DNA of 64,000 bases from Homalodisca vitripennis (taxonomy: Eukaryota > Arthropoda > Insecta > Hemiptera > Cicadellidae): NCBI RefSeq assembly GCF_021130785.1, contig NC_060212.1:149726001-149790000 (forward strand), in the 5' to 3' direction. Below the pieces are notes generated by a model that was not told the origin of the DNA, ran no database searches, and saw only the letters and a program-made list of their open reading frames with translations. The translations under genes and the position numbers were made by a program. Of this stretch, positions 35,676 to 47,706 are shown in pieces; the first letter of the stretch is position 1; each line of letters begins with the position of its first letter.

Positions 35676-36291
35676 CCCTAGAACACTACCGTGCGTAAAT
35701 TTTACGTATATGCGTCATGTTTATAGTCACACCTACTCTCCCTAAACCTTCCGGTTTAAGCTTTGGGCAGTGCTTCTACTGATCAATGGTGGTCATTCGT
35801 CCTCCGAAGTGTAATGGTGTGTGTATTTCTTTTTCTTATCTCAATATTGATTTTTATTTAGGCCGTGCGTCAATTTTACGTAGCGGTAGTATTGCTTGAT
35901 AAAAAATACGTATATTTTACGTATAATGTGTATAGTAAAATAAGTAACTAAACCTATTTTACGTTGTTTTTTTGGTAAATAAAAGTCTTTGAGTTAGTAG
36001 ACAATTTGTAGGCTGTTTGGAAAGGATGATTTTCTATGGCATTTTAGATATGAAGATAAGGTTAGGAAAACACCATGTATCACACGTGCACGCATTACAC
36101 ACACGCACACACACGCTTAAACACACGCATCATCACCTTAAGTAAGCACATAGGCAAGAAAATACACAAACCCAATACACAGGTATGAAAATAAACCTTT
36201 ACATAACCTAAAAAACAAAAATAAACATGCTACGTAAAATTTACGTATCGGTAGTAACAAAGGCATATCGAAACACGGTAGTGTTCTAAGG
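35676..36291. mobile_element. Non-autonomous piggyBac-type element with TTAA duplications
   Basis: The 616-bp element is bounded by TTAA at 35672-35675 and 36292-36295. Its inverted ends are CCCTAGAACACTACCGTG and, read from the right, CCTTAGAACACTACCGTG (17 of 18 matching). Ends beginning CCCTAGA next to TTAA are diagnostic of the piggyBac superfamily. The interior repeats a near-palindromic ACGTAAAATTTACGTA-like motif at about 35692, 35873, 35908 and 36231, perhaps transposase-binding sites. There is no transposase frame. Confidence 0.85.
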
Positions 36292-36295
36292 TTAA

Positions 36296-38255
36296 GCAAG
36301 ATACACAAAACAATATTGCATTACTATTTCCACAGGGCTGGTCACACAATCTACGAGATAATGCAAATAGCTTGTTTTATAAATACATTACCAACATTGT
36401 CAGACAAATATAGTTGTATGCGGTAAAACTATAACTGTCGTTGGTTGGGTTTGGCAACTGAAGAAGCAAAAGTTGTTTACCAATTTATGTAGTAATGTGT
36501 GATGTAACCATTGCAATATTCTGAATCATAAACAAATAATTTTGTAAAAATTTTCCTTCATTTTACAGTGTTCACTAGACAGATGTAGTGAATAAATACT
36601 TTTGGGCTTGTAGAGTAATGTTCACTGAAAGCGTAACTCTGTTCATTTACGCCTGGTGAAATACTCATGTAGGAATAATGACGTTGTCATGGTGACGCTC
36701 GTGCTTCAAGGTCTCATGTTCAATTTTCCATACGTTAAATATATAAATGCAAAAAGTTTCAGTTTCAAGCATAAATCAAGAGAGTAAATTTCATGAGCAC
36801 TGAGTAAAAAAGTTATAAGCAATAACATTTCTCACTGCAATTAACTATAAGACCTCTAAATTATTATAACAGATTAGAAATTGCACCATTATTATTATGT
36901 AATAGACTAAGTTTTCATAAAAAATTTTAATATAAGAATATCAATTTCATAATAACACTTAAGATTTTCACCAACAGTTGCGTCCAAATATTAATAGCTA
37001 AAATGAAAAACAAGATACAATTTGTGCCAATACTATTAGGTTTTAGTATCTCTTTATCATTAAACACAAACGTTGCCATGTAAAATTTTAAGTAGTGGTA
37101 GCCCTTTTTGGAGAGGTACCTCCTGAAAACATTTCGTTCCTATATATATATATGTTATATTAAGACAGGATTGTTCATATACAATTATTACTTATTAAAC
37201 TCTTTTATATTTATTAAGTATGCCATTTTTAGTTATTCTACTATGTTATTTTGTTCCTAAACTGCTAACAGGAAAGTCTATACTAATGTTAAAGTAATAC
37301 TAGTGTTAAAGAATTAACTGCACAATTTAATAGTTCCGAGAAGAAAGTAGAATGTAATGGAGAGAAAGCTATTAAAACAATTCCAGAGAAAATTTAAATT
37401 CCTGTAAGATTAAAGGAAATTGCTGCAACATTTTATATTTATATGAAACCATGCCAATGCTGCCAGACGAAGGAATACATACATTCCTTGTTTAACTGTG
37501 TAATATATTAGTATCAAAATTTGTACAGTGTGTTTCATTACGTTGTACCTGTATGAAATATTACTAATCCTTCTCAACATCTGCTGTAATAAGCAATCTT
37601 ATATTGTGAAATGAAATTGAATTATTAGTTGAGACGTTTTAGTTGCACAATATTTATAGAAACAATACCTCTAAATATTGGCAAGTTAATATACTATTAA
37701 CATTCAGATATATTGGCATGTTAATATACTATTAACATTCAGATATTTAGAAACTCCATTACCTTGAAGGCTTACAAGCTTTTAAATTGGTTCTAAATAA
37801 GTACAATATTACTGTCAATCGGAAATTATATTTGTAAATACAGGTATATTACCTTTTAACGATATTATTATAGAGTTCTAAAACATTTCAACGACTATGA
37901 TCTTGAAACCTGAAGAGTGATCGATGTATTATTTATTACTAAAAGTACGTTTAATTTCATTCGTATATTTTTAAAACCACACGTAAATCAAAAAGTCACT
38001 AGTCATCCACGCCACATAAACATCAGCTGATGGTCAGCAAGTATTGGTTTCTAAATAGTACTGTTTAATCCCCCTGCCCTCATAAATTTAATTAAACTAT
38101 GTTTACTTTCAATATGTAATAACATATATTTTGGAACAAAATTGATGAAAATTAAAGATTGTTCTTTCTAAGTGGATTTAAATAAATCAAATATAAGCTT
38201 TCTTTTCGGATTGGTTTTCATTTCAGTTTATCCTTTGAAAGAGAAAGAGTATGGC
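36296..38255. other. AT-rich region without recognisable gene
   Basis: The region contains a 35-bp tandem duplication at 37675-37747 (GTTAATATACTATTAACATT in each unit). Otherwise it has only short frames without recognisable content. Confidence 0.5.
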
Positions 38256-38458
38256 AAAAATGTCGTGTTCAAGTACGAGAATATTTTTTTTTACATATTT
38301 AAAATTGGTTCTAAATATTATATATATATATATATATATACATATAGTATATGAACCAATATATATATATATCTATATATATATATATATATCTAAAAGG
38401 AAAAAGAACCAATTTGAAATATCTAAAAAAATATTCTCGTACTTGAACACGAAATTTT
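38256..38458. mobile_element. Foldback element with (TA)n loop
   Basis: The arms at about 38256-38313 and 38401-38458 are inverted copies that share TCGTGTTCAAGTACGAGAAT and AATTGGTTCT. They are separated by a roughly 87-bp loop of TA microsatellite. It is either a foldback miniature transposon or an inverted duplication around a TA tract. The overlapping 60-70-codon frames are repeat artefacts. Confidence 0.7.
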
Positions 38459-38884
38459 AGATATATATCAACGGTAAAGGTAGCTAAACTTAACAATAAT
38501 TAAACATTTGTTCTGTTCTCGATCCTTAAAAAATATTTAACCGTACTAATGTAATTACAATTTGGTATTATATCCCTTTTAAAGATTAAAAATACACCGT
38601 ATTAATGCATTTTAGATGCAAAATACATTCTCTCCATTATGCTTTACAATGATATAAATATATTTAAAGCTTTAACTATATGCCAATGGGTAATTTACGG
38701 GTAATTCATTGTTTTATTATGTTTTGCATTTAATTACATTATAAAACAATGCAATTAGTGTTGCAATTTATTTTAGATTCGGTAAATCTCCTATGGTCGT
38801 AAGCCAGTACATAACTCAATAACTAGTATGGTATATATAACAGATTTGTACGTCTGAATGTAGTAACGATCTATATACCCTGGG

Positions 38885-39080
38885 AATGTAATATGTCTTC
38901 AATATGTACACATATGAGGTTCTCTACTATACTATTTACTTTCGTCGTCAAATACGTAGAATATACGCTGAGGGGAATCAATACTGGAGCTGAGTAATAT
39001 TTATCCATTGCAAAGAGAATTCGACCTACATATTTATAAAGAATCCTGTTTAACTTGCTAAGTACACACACTCGACCTTT
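38885..39080. repeat. Duplicated block 1, second copy
   Basis: This matches 11790-11990. A 93-codon minus-strand frame (38871-39152) covers it, but the other copy has several stops in the aligned frame. The frame is therefore more likely fortuitous than a conserved exon. Confidence 0.6.
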
Positions 39081-40955
39081 TATGACGTCTAATTGCATCG
39101 AATTGAGCTTTTCCGGCTTAAGAGATGAATCTAAAGAATGTGTTGCAATCAAAAATTTAATTGAAGAAATGCTGGCAAAGTCCTGTATTATAATATGAGG
39201 TTAAAATTATCTACATACCTACTTCCAACAATCCATATAATTTGTTTGCCATTTTGTGCCATTATGCGTTTTTGAGCAAAAATCTGTTTAGATAAGTTTT
39301 AAATGATTAAGTTAAAATGAATATGAATATATAGTTTTAACTTAACTTACTTTTTAACGGTTTAGTTAGTTACGGAATAACATTCTTTAAAAAACTCTAT
39401 AAAACCTGAAAAAATTTGTGAATACTCGTTACCTCTGAACTACAGAGGAAATAAATTAAACTTTTTTAATTTAATACCGGTTTGAAGAAACTATTACGTT
39501 TGTAACAAGATTGATGTGCAGGTTGTTATAGAAGGTAGGGGAATAACAATAATTTGATAATGTTTTGTAACGATGGAACACTTTAAATGTAAATCCCACG
39601 ACTTGTAAGTTCGGGATCGAAAATATTAATTGACTGCGGGAAGTGCATGACTAGAAGATTAGGTTGTTCTGGAGTGTTCTAGGAAGTGAGCGTATAAGAT
39701 GATATAGCGCGTATTTCTATGTGGACTGTGTGTGCCGAAGGTTTTACTACGAAGAGATAGTGAAAAAAATTAAGAGAATGCGTTACAAGTGACGATGGAT
39801 GATTTGAAAGGATAGTAGAATATATGTTACTACAAAAATGTTTGTAATTGTGATTTTGTAACATTTGACTATGGCAAATGCCCGAAGACCTGTCATCCTT
39901 ACACTTATACTGTAGTAGACTCTAGTTCTGTGAGCTGTATTATCAGGATCCTCCTCTTCTTATACGAAGAACCTGAATCTCATAGATGTGTTCCAACCTT
40001 CTTTCTGTTTGATGTTTGATGACACCGGTCAGTCTAAAATTGTTGACATTTACATTTTTGCAACGCAAAATTAATCTTAACTTTTCATAGTCTTGATTTA
40101 GGCGATACACTTCCTCCATCCAACTATACTTAACTTGCTCAGTATTTCATATTTAGATTTAATCTCACCATTTCACTATACCATAAACCCAAGGAAAGTG
40201 TAGAAGTAATCGCAAATGTTGATTTTAGTAGCCTGTTCCAGATAATATTAAGCGATTCATTGGAATTTTGTTCTTCCCATGCAAATATTCTGCTAGTAGT
40301 GTTAAATTAGTTAAAGTTGCTTTTATTAGCTCCATTAAAATTTTCTCTCGGTCATCTCATTAAATTAAACTGTAGTGACATTGATAATTTACATGAATAA
40401 AACACATACTCAGAATGCTTGTATGTATTACTTTTACTGTCTCCGTTAAAACGGTAATAAAAAGTAATAGTCAAATTTAATTAATGCTGTGTTAAACACA
40501 CAGAGAAAATAAGTACAAGTAAATTAATATTAATTGTTTTAAACCATGAACATTTGTATGATGCAAAACAAAAACAATCGTGACTTGCAACAATGCTGCA
40601 GCTCACTCATCCGTCTTAAAGTATGCACATGGACCTTAAGGCTAATTTCATGACTCTAAATTAACTCATAAGTTATTTCCATACAATATTAGTTTTGTAT
40701 ACGCTTTTAAACCTTAACTATAACAATGTTAGTGTTGTTTTTAATTTAAATTAATATATTTTACCTTTAAAATAAGGTCATAACACATTATTACATATTT
40801 TGAAATATAACCATCGTGCAAAGCACTTGAAAAGTAGTTACTGATTTTATTCTGATTGTATTCTCTTTAAAATAATATTATATTTCCTTCATCCCCTTAT
40901 CTGGCGCTGATTGTAGGGCAATAAGCCGTCTCGGCGTATTCTGCATTAACTAATT
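39081..40955. other. AT-rich region without recognisable gene
   Basis: Only short frames are present (for example 39679-39864 minus). No repeat or transposon terminus is recognised. Confidence 0.5.
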
Positions 40956-40961
40956 TAGCTT

Positions 40962-41165
40962 TTATGACTTATGACGTAAGAGCTGTTCTCCAACCATCAC
41001 ACCGGAAACAACTGTTCTAATTGCTCGTTGCAAACAAAGGTGCAACTGAACAATCCTCTAAACTCAGTTATTGTCTAACATTAAACCAATTAGTCCGTTT
41101 TAGTTCTCTTTGTACAATCACCTGATCTGTCTGGACAGTTCCAATCTTAGGTTTAGCAAAGCGTG
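40962..41165. repeat. Duplicated block 2, second copy
   Basis: This is the counterpart of 14927-15125. The aligned minus-strand frame contains stops (for example TAA where the first copy has TCA in LSLED context), so it is probably noncoding. Confidence 0.6.
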
Positions 41166-43024
41166 CAGAATTTTTACCTATGTAAAGAAATATCGTGAAC
41201 AATTTTTTTTATTCTTTTTTGTAGACTGCATAGTATGAAAATCCTCTGTTCCTTTTTATTAATAGGTTTCTCCAGTCCACAATTCCGGAAGAAAACATTA
41301 ATTTCTTCACCGATCGTTTTTTTCTCAATTATGGGGATGACTCACATCAAACACCTTTACGCATCTCTCCTCGAGTTTGAACTTCACAAAAAAGTATGTG
41401 CGTATCATCATCAATGCAAATTTTATAAATAATCCGATTACTACCCGTACCATGGAGTTAAGGGCCTACGGGCTAGTTTTCACTCAGCTTTTTGCTCAAC
41501 TCTCAAATCGTGAGGTACCCATTGAGAAAAGTCTTTTAACATTATTCGCAATGCCAGGGATCTAATATCTGGGGAAACTTATGGGGTGTATTGACTGTAT
41601 TCTTGGATTATAGCGCGCACTAACGTTTTGTTGGTGAAAGCGGAATGCATCTTTAGTGAACGTTCGTCGTCTTGAAAGGAAATAAGTCCCCTTCAAATTT
41701 CTGAATACCATCTAAAAACAGCAGCACCGTATAGTGCTTCAGAATCAAAGGCGTGTTTAGAGATGTTCGACGCACTCCTCTTGAGTCAACCCTACTTTAA
41801 AATCATAGAAATTCATAGCTCGAAAACGCTCTCTCTATATCTCATGAATACGATGTTTCCAAATTGATAATAATACACTGATGAACCAATTTATTGTCAG
41901 GTACAGATAGGCGCTTGGACAAACAGAGAAGAACGATAAGATTATTGCTGTATGCACTGTCTGCAGGTATCTCAAAGCAAAGGCAGATCATATGCCTGAT
42001 CACAAAACTTGTATATAACTGAACAAAAAAAATTGAATCTTGCCAAGAATAAATTGATCTTACTATAAATAGCTCAACTAGTTTAGTTCCAATATGGCTA
42101 TGGTTGTCGTTCTGATATTTTTTTAATTCGTAACTTTAGAAAAAATAATAATAAAATGCTTATAGCATTTCCTGAAATTTTTATAAATTTTCCAAAGGGT
42201 TTAGAAATATTGATTGAATGTAATTCCTGTAAGTGGTATTTTACTACCAAGAAGTGGCAAAAGAAAAGTTAAAACAAATTAATAAACTTTGTGTTTTTAA
42301 TATCTCGCTCACATGCATTGGCCAACTTCGTACGCCATTTCATTTCAGTACAGCGGCTGCAAATTTTCAAATTTATACAGCATTTAATTCATGAGATTTT
42401 CTGCCATACATAGATAATATGATAGATAATCAGACATACATCATGCTTAAAAGAAATTTTTTACATCCACCTGCCAGAAAAAAAAGAAATTTTGTCAGCC
42501 TACTAAGTAACAGGCTTCTATTCCACTTCAAGTTATTGTATATGCCTGTTACTATATATATATGCATTTTAATAAATAAATGAAAGCTTTACAGCTAGGG
42601 CTTAATTTGGAAAACTCGTCCTTGAAAATATGATGCGTTTATAATGTTACAACTATTGAATAACGTGGTTAAATTGGATTAAAATTTATTTTATCATTTT
42701 TATCTTAAACATACATATACCATGTTAATGTTTCATTTGAAAAAACATCCAATAAAATTATATAGGCCTTCTTGCAATGGATTTAAAATCTTAAATTATT
42801 GATAAGCGATTTTATAAGAAAATGTGTACTTTGCTCTAATATGCAAAAATAAACAAGGTATACTGGGCGCTCTGTGAAAACATATGGCTTCGTATAAAAA
42901 ACAATATAGCAAGTCCTTTCAGTCTAAGGTGATAAATATGTACGATTAACTCACATCTTCCTGTAGACATTTTGAATTATCATGACTAAAGACAGTTAAT
43001 AAACAATACCGAGTTTGCCTATAA

Positions 43025-43060
<36 letters not shown>

Positions 43061-43910
43061 TTGAAAATCCATGTTGGTAATTATATCGTTCTTTGAACCA
43101 GAAATATTTGTCAAACTCTTTGTTTTATCAATGACATAAATGGGTCTATTTGCTATGAATTCTTTGGGACTGTAATACATTTCCATATTTTTTGTAGTAA
43201 ACTTTCTTAAAATCTTGATACATCTGATACATAATTCTGAAAAGACCTCCGGAAATGTTTAAATTTTGTAATTCATCTGGATAATAAGAACCATTCAATT
43301 TTACTCTGATAGTTTGTTACATTCAAACTATCGAACTTTGAAGGATTTTTTTTTCTTGATTATTCTGTCTATCTGTTTGGGAACCTATAATAACGAACTT
43401 TGGATTGAATATATTTCTATAAATATTTGTGATATCGAACGAATAAGTTGTTCCAGTAATACCTTTTTGTTCAATACATTTGTTGTATAAACACCAATGG
43501 GATAATACGGGTTAATCTGTTTTCCCACACTATTAAACACACAGCTTCTAGTAGAGTATTGAAACTTACATGAATAAAGATGATTATACACCTTAACGAG
43601 GTGTACTATATATTACACTTTATAACCAGGAGGATAAATGTGGGTTAATTGTTTCTCAGTAAATATTGTGATAAATCTTCCTCATTATCTCATTTAAATT
43701 CTCTCCTACTGACACATATTCAGTTGTGTGTCACAAATTGTGTATTATTATTTGTGGTTGCAAAATTAATTCTATTTCTCAAAAAATGGAATTTATTAAA
43801 AAAATATGATAACAGAACGAGGACTAACAGAACTCATAATAGAAATAGAAATTTAAAATTTGTTGAAAAGTTGTGCCCGTATAGCTTACCTTGAGCGCTT
43901 TAGAGGCGCT
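41166..43910. other. Region without recognisable gene; (TA)n at 43027-43056
   Basis: The part at 41230-41850 is GC-richer than its surroundings and has two short overlapping plus-strand frames (41235-41432, 41377-41565). I cannot identify them; a decayed transposon or gene fragment is possible. The rest is AT-rich with a TA run. Confidence 0.45.
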
Positions 43911-43914
43911 TTTG

Positions 43915-44155
43915 TAATCAAAAGCACATTAAAGGCGACCCTGAAATTTTGTAGCTGTGGCTTACAAAACCAATTGTTGTTGGTTTTTAACCCAGTTTGA
44001 GAACAGAAATTAACAAAACACTCCAGACTTATACCGTTCCCACTCCACAATACCTACAAACGTGAATTTCATCTGACTGAACAGACCTTCACCTTTCACA
44101 AAGTTCGTCTCACTCTCTCTGTGTATCCCAACCTGTGAATATCGTTCGTAGTTTT
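43915..44155. repeat. Duplicated block 3, second copy
   Basis: This is the counterpart of 18838-19065, with an extra internal segment containing GTTGTTGGTTTTTAACCCAG near 43976. Confidence 0.65.
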
Positions 44156-45790
44156 CATTTGTGAATTAAATTATCAATATAGTGATAAATATTATATATT
44201 AGTTTTATATTACTAATTACCTTCTTGAATGTTAAATAAACATGTGTATACATTTTGATCGTTTTATGGCTATAAAATATAAATTGAGGATTATATTAAC
44301 ATGAAGAATTGGATTTATCTTTGGAAAAATAGATTCAAAATTTCAAGATAAGAATACATTTAATATAATTCACTAGGTTATTGAATTATATTATACTATA
44401 CTTATACAGTATATTATATTATACTATAACCATGCCATAGGTCACTATAGTAGTTTTATAATTAAAACTATTTCAAGAAAGAAAGTGTTTTATGGGATAC
44501 AGAACCGATGTACCCGATACCCGAAGCGATGATCGTGCTAATTTATACTGTAGTATTTATTTTGTATTTTAAAACTTCAATTTATTATTTCTGGTATTTT
44601 TGACGTGTGGTTACTAGGGAGTCTCCTTTAAAGATATAATTAATACAAAAACAAAAGCCTTTTAGATTTTATTTTAAAGTGTATGCATAATAAGGGCAGA
44701 CCTCTTCAACCGAGTAATTTTATATACCTTTAACTGTAAACTGGCGTATATTTCTTAAATGTAATTGTATTAACAGAATACCTTACCCATTTCACATTTA
44801 TGGAACATAGCATTTGACAAGTTGCAGCATCTGGACTGCGCATTTTTGAAGTCGATTATAGTGGTTGGTTGTATTATTCCTAAAATGTGTCATATATTTT
44901 TATATTTTGTTCACTGTGCAGGGATTTCTATTCTTTAATTAATTTACCTTGGTGAATTTATCTTTTTTAGACTTTTGATTTGAGAAACCCCCGCAGGAAA
45001 AGTTACATGTGTTCAAGCATTCATGGAGGTCATAAAATGTCACTCATTCTTGAAAAATGGTTCGGAAATATGGCCCAAAGAATAGCCATAAAAATATACT
45101 TTGATCTAGTGCTCAAGGTCTCATAATAGTGGTAATTATAAAATGCTATGTTGTCAAATAGCAGAAAGTTGAGGAGAATATTTGTGCGATCTACACTGCT
45201 CCTTGAACTATCGACCAAAAAACACCCTGGTACCTTAATGAAGTACGAAAAAACACATGAGACTTGTTTTCTCAAACATGCATCTCAAATATCAAAAGCA
45301 TAAAAAATGTTTAGATGCTTATTAATTCTATTTTAAATGCTCTCACTAAATATGAATTGTAAAAGTGTTAAAAGTTTAACATTGTCGTTAAGGAACTAAA
45401 ACCAAGATGGCCGCCAGTCCAGACGTCTCTTGAGTGAGTTTCCACTTCTGTAAGAAGTTAAACATAAGAGTTAAGAATTTTAGTTGTTTAATTAATTTAA
45501 TTACTATCGTCAGTTTTATTAAATTCATATATGTTACTTTTCAGCCCATTAAATGTTTTATTCTTAATTCCTTAAGAACGAAAATTATTTACACAATTAA
45601 TTAAGGATTGTCATCGAATTGATTTACAGCTTTCGCTTCAGTTCTACTACCTTTTTAATATTCCGGTGGTCAAATATTTGTAGATAATTTCGTTATTCTG
45701 CCATTTTTTTATCAATCAAGGTCTGGAATCTATTATTCTCCAATATTTATTTTTAATTGTTCCACCGCTTTCTTCTTTTAAATTTATCAA
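44156..45790. other. AT-rich region without recognisable gene
   Basis: A minus-strand frame of 81 codons (45030-45275) shows no recognisable domain. No repeats or RNA genes are seen. Confidence 0.5.
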
Positions 45791-45792
45791 CC

Positions 45793-46292
45793 AATAAAAA
45801 CTATGATGTCCTATGATTGAATATAAAAATTCTCTTGTCTATATCTCTAACTACGCTTTCGCAACATTTCAGAGTTAGATTTATAGGCTAATCAACTAAT
45901 AAAAACTATGATGTCCTATGATTGAATATAAAAATTCTCTTGTCTATATCTCTAACTACGCTTTCGCAACATTTCAGAGTTAGATTTATAGGCTAATCAA
46001 CTAATAAAAACTATGATGTCCTATGATTGAATATAAAAATTCTCTTGTCTATATCTCTAACTACGCTTTCGCAACATTTCAGAGTTAGATTTATAGGCTA
46101 ATCAACTAATAAAAACTATGATGTCCTATGATTGAATATAAAAATGTCTATATCTCTAATACGCTTTCCGCAACATTTCAGAGTTAGATTTATAGGCTAA
46201 TCAACTAATAAAAAATGATGTCCATATAAAAATTCTCTTGTCTATATCTCTAACTACGCTCTCGGAACATTTCAGAGTTAGATTTATAGGCT
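45793..46292. repeat. 105-bp tandem repeat, about 4.7 copies
   Basis: CTATGATGTCCTATGATTGA recurs at 45801, 45906, 46011 and 46116, an exact 105-bp period. The first three units are identical as far as I can compare them. The fourth and fifth have small deletions and substitutions. Identity of the left units against a degenerate right end indicates expansion from the left side. There is no open frame across units. Confidence 0.92.
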
Positions 46293-47090
46293 CTTTTGTT
46301 TGTTAGCTCTCAAATGGTTTTCAGGTATTCTTGAATCTATAACTTTTGAGACTTCAAGAAACACTAACACTCCAGGCCGATGAGTATCCCGTAAATTAAA
46401 CCTTCTAGTTTTACTTTGGGCCATCTAAATCGTCTGATCCTCGAAACAATATAGCTAATACATACCACAAATGATACGACGACCCGTGATAACGGAAACG
46501 TCTGATGATGATGATGATGATGACATACCACATATAGAATCCGTATTGAACCAAAGCTCTCAGCTCTCAGTTATCTGGATCAATTTTTTGATAAGGTAAG
46601 GTTTTGATATTTTTATCATTTTAGATTAGCTTTTAATTTCCTGGTCTGTGGATTAATAAAATATTTGTTCTTCAATTTATTAGCGCTCCTAATCCTGAGT
46701 TTCAAGTCTTGACACATTACTACATTACATTCAAAGCTTAAGCAAGTTCTGCTAACTATGTTCTTGACAGTTTAGAAGATTCATTATAGAAAAGACGTCA
46801 TACCAATTAAATCTCAGAAATATACATGATAGATTTTAACCCTCTTTATTGTGAAAGAAAAATTATTTTATCCCAATATATACTAGATCCTTGTTGTTGT
46901 TAAGTGATACGAATTTGAAAGTAAAATAATAAAAAATATATATTTATAAAAAGTAAAAAAAATATAAATTAGTTTTGAACGAAATTTAATTTTACATTTT
47001 ACACAAATATAATACTGAAAAATACTCATCATACTAGTACAACGTACTCGTAACACACACCACACGATCACATACTATGTTTAATTCGAA
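46293..47090. other. Region without recognisable gene; (GAT)n at 46501-46523
   Basis: A short (TGA)n run is present and a 62-codon minus-strand frame at 46883-47071 is not recognisable. Nothing else is supported. Confidence 0.5.
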
Positions 47091-47099
47091 TTACATAGT

Positions 47100-47470
47100 C
47101 ATATTCCAAGAAGCTTATAACGATTTTAAATGTTAGTGGTAATTGAACCAAATAATCAAATTAAAGTATTAACTCAGATATGAAGGTGATGAGCTAAACT
47201 GTGAGTGTTCTTGGAATTGCATATTCCAAGAAGATTATAAGGATTTTAAATGTTTTGGACCAAATAATCAAATTAAAATAATAACTCAGATATTAAGGTG
47301 AAGAGCTAAACTGTGAGGAGAGCTCTTCTTGGAATACTTGGAGTATTATTGCAATCTGTTTAAGATGTTCTAGTTAATAAAGATGAGGGTCGTTTACGGG
47401 TTCTGTCTGGGATACCGTTATTATCCTTTAGATTATCTAAACCCAGAGAAGTACCTTGGACATTCATTTA
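47100..47470. repeat. Duplicated block 4, second copy, with 120-bp tandem duplication
   Basis: ATATTCCAAGAAG begins at 47101 and again at 47221, and each unit continues through ATAATCAAATTAAA and GAGCTAAACTGTGAG. The region after about 47340 matches 20315-20455 (TTGCAATCT, TTAAGATGTT, GAGGGTCG, ACCCAGAGAAG). Confidence 0.65.
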
Positions 47471-47635
47471 TTCAAATTCTAGAATAAAAATAAACATTTT
47501 CAAAGACACAAAAAAACTTTAGGAACTTAAACTATATAGCATTTTAAAATTAGTTTTTTGTCTGAAAATCAAAACCCAATCTAATAAAAACACAACGTTT
47601 GGGTGGCATACAAAATTGATCCCAAATCAATTAGT

Positions 47636-47637
<2 letters not shown>

Positions 47638-47704
<67 letters not shown>
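47638..47704. repeat. (TA)n microsatellite
   Basis: A pure TA run of about 66 bp. It is not associated with a tRNA-like repeat, unlike the runs near 25.1 and 54.7 kb. Confidence 0.95.

Positions 47705-47706
<2 letters not shown>

Noticed and set aside
38871..39152. 93-codon minus-strand frame in duplicated block 1.
   Set aside because: The paralogous copy at 11790-11990 carries several stops in the aligned frame and the peptide shows no domain.
45793..46292. Regularly spaced repeats that might suggest a CRISPR array.
   Set aside because: The whole 105-bp unit repeats without unique spacers, and the context is eukaryotic.
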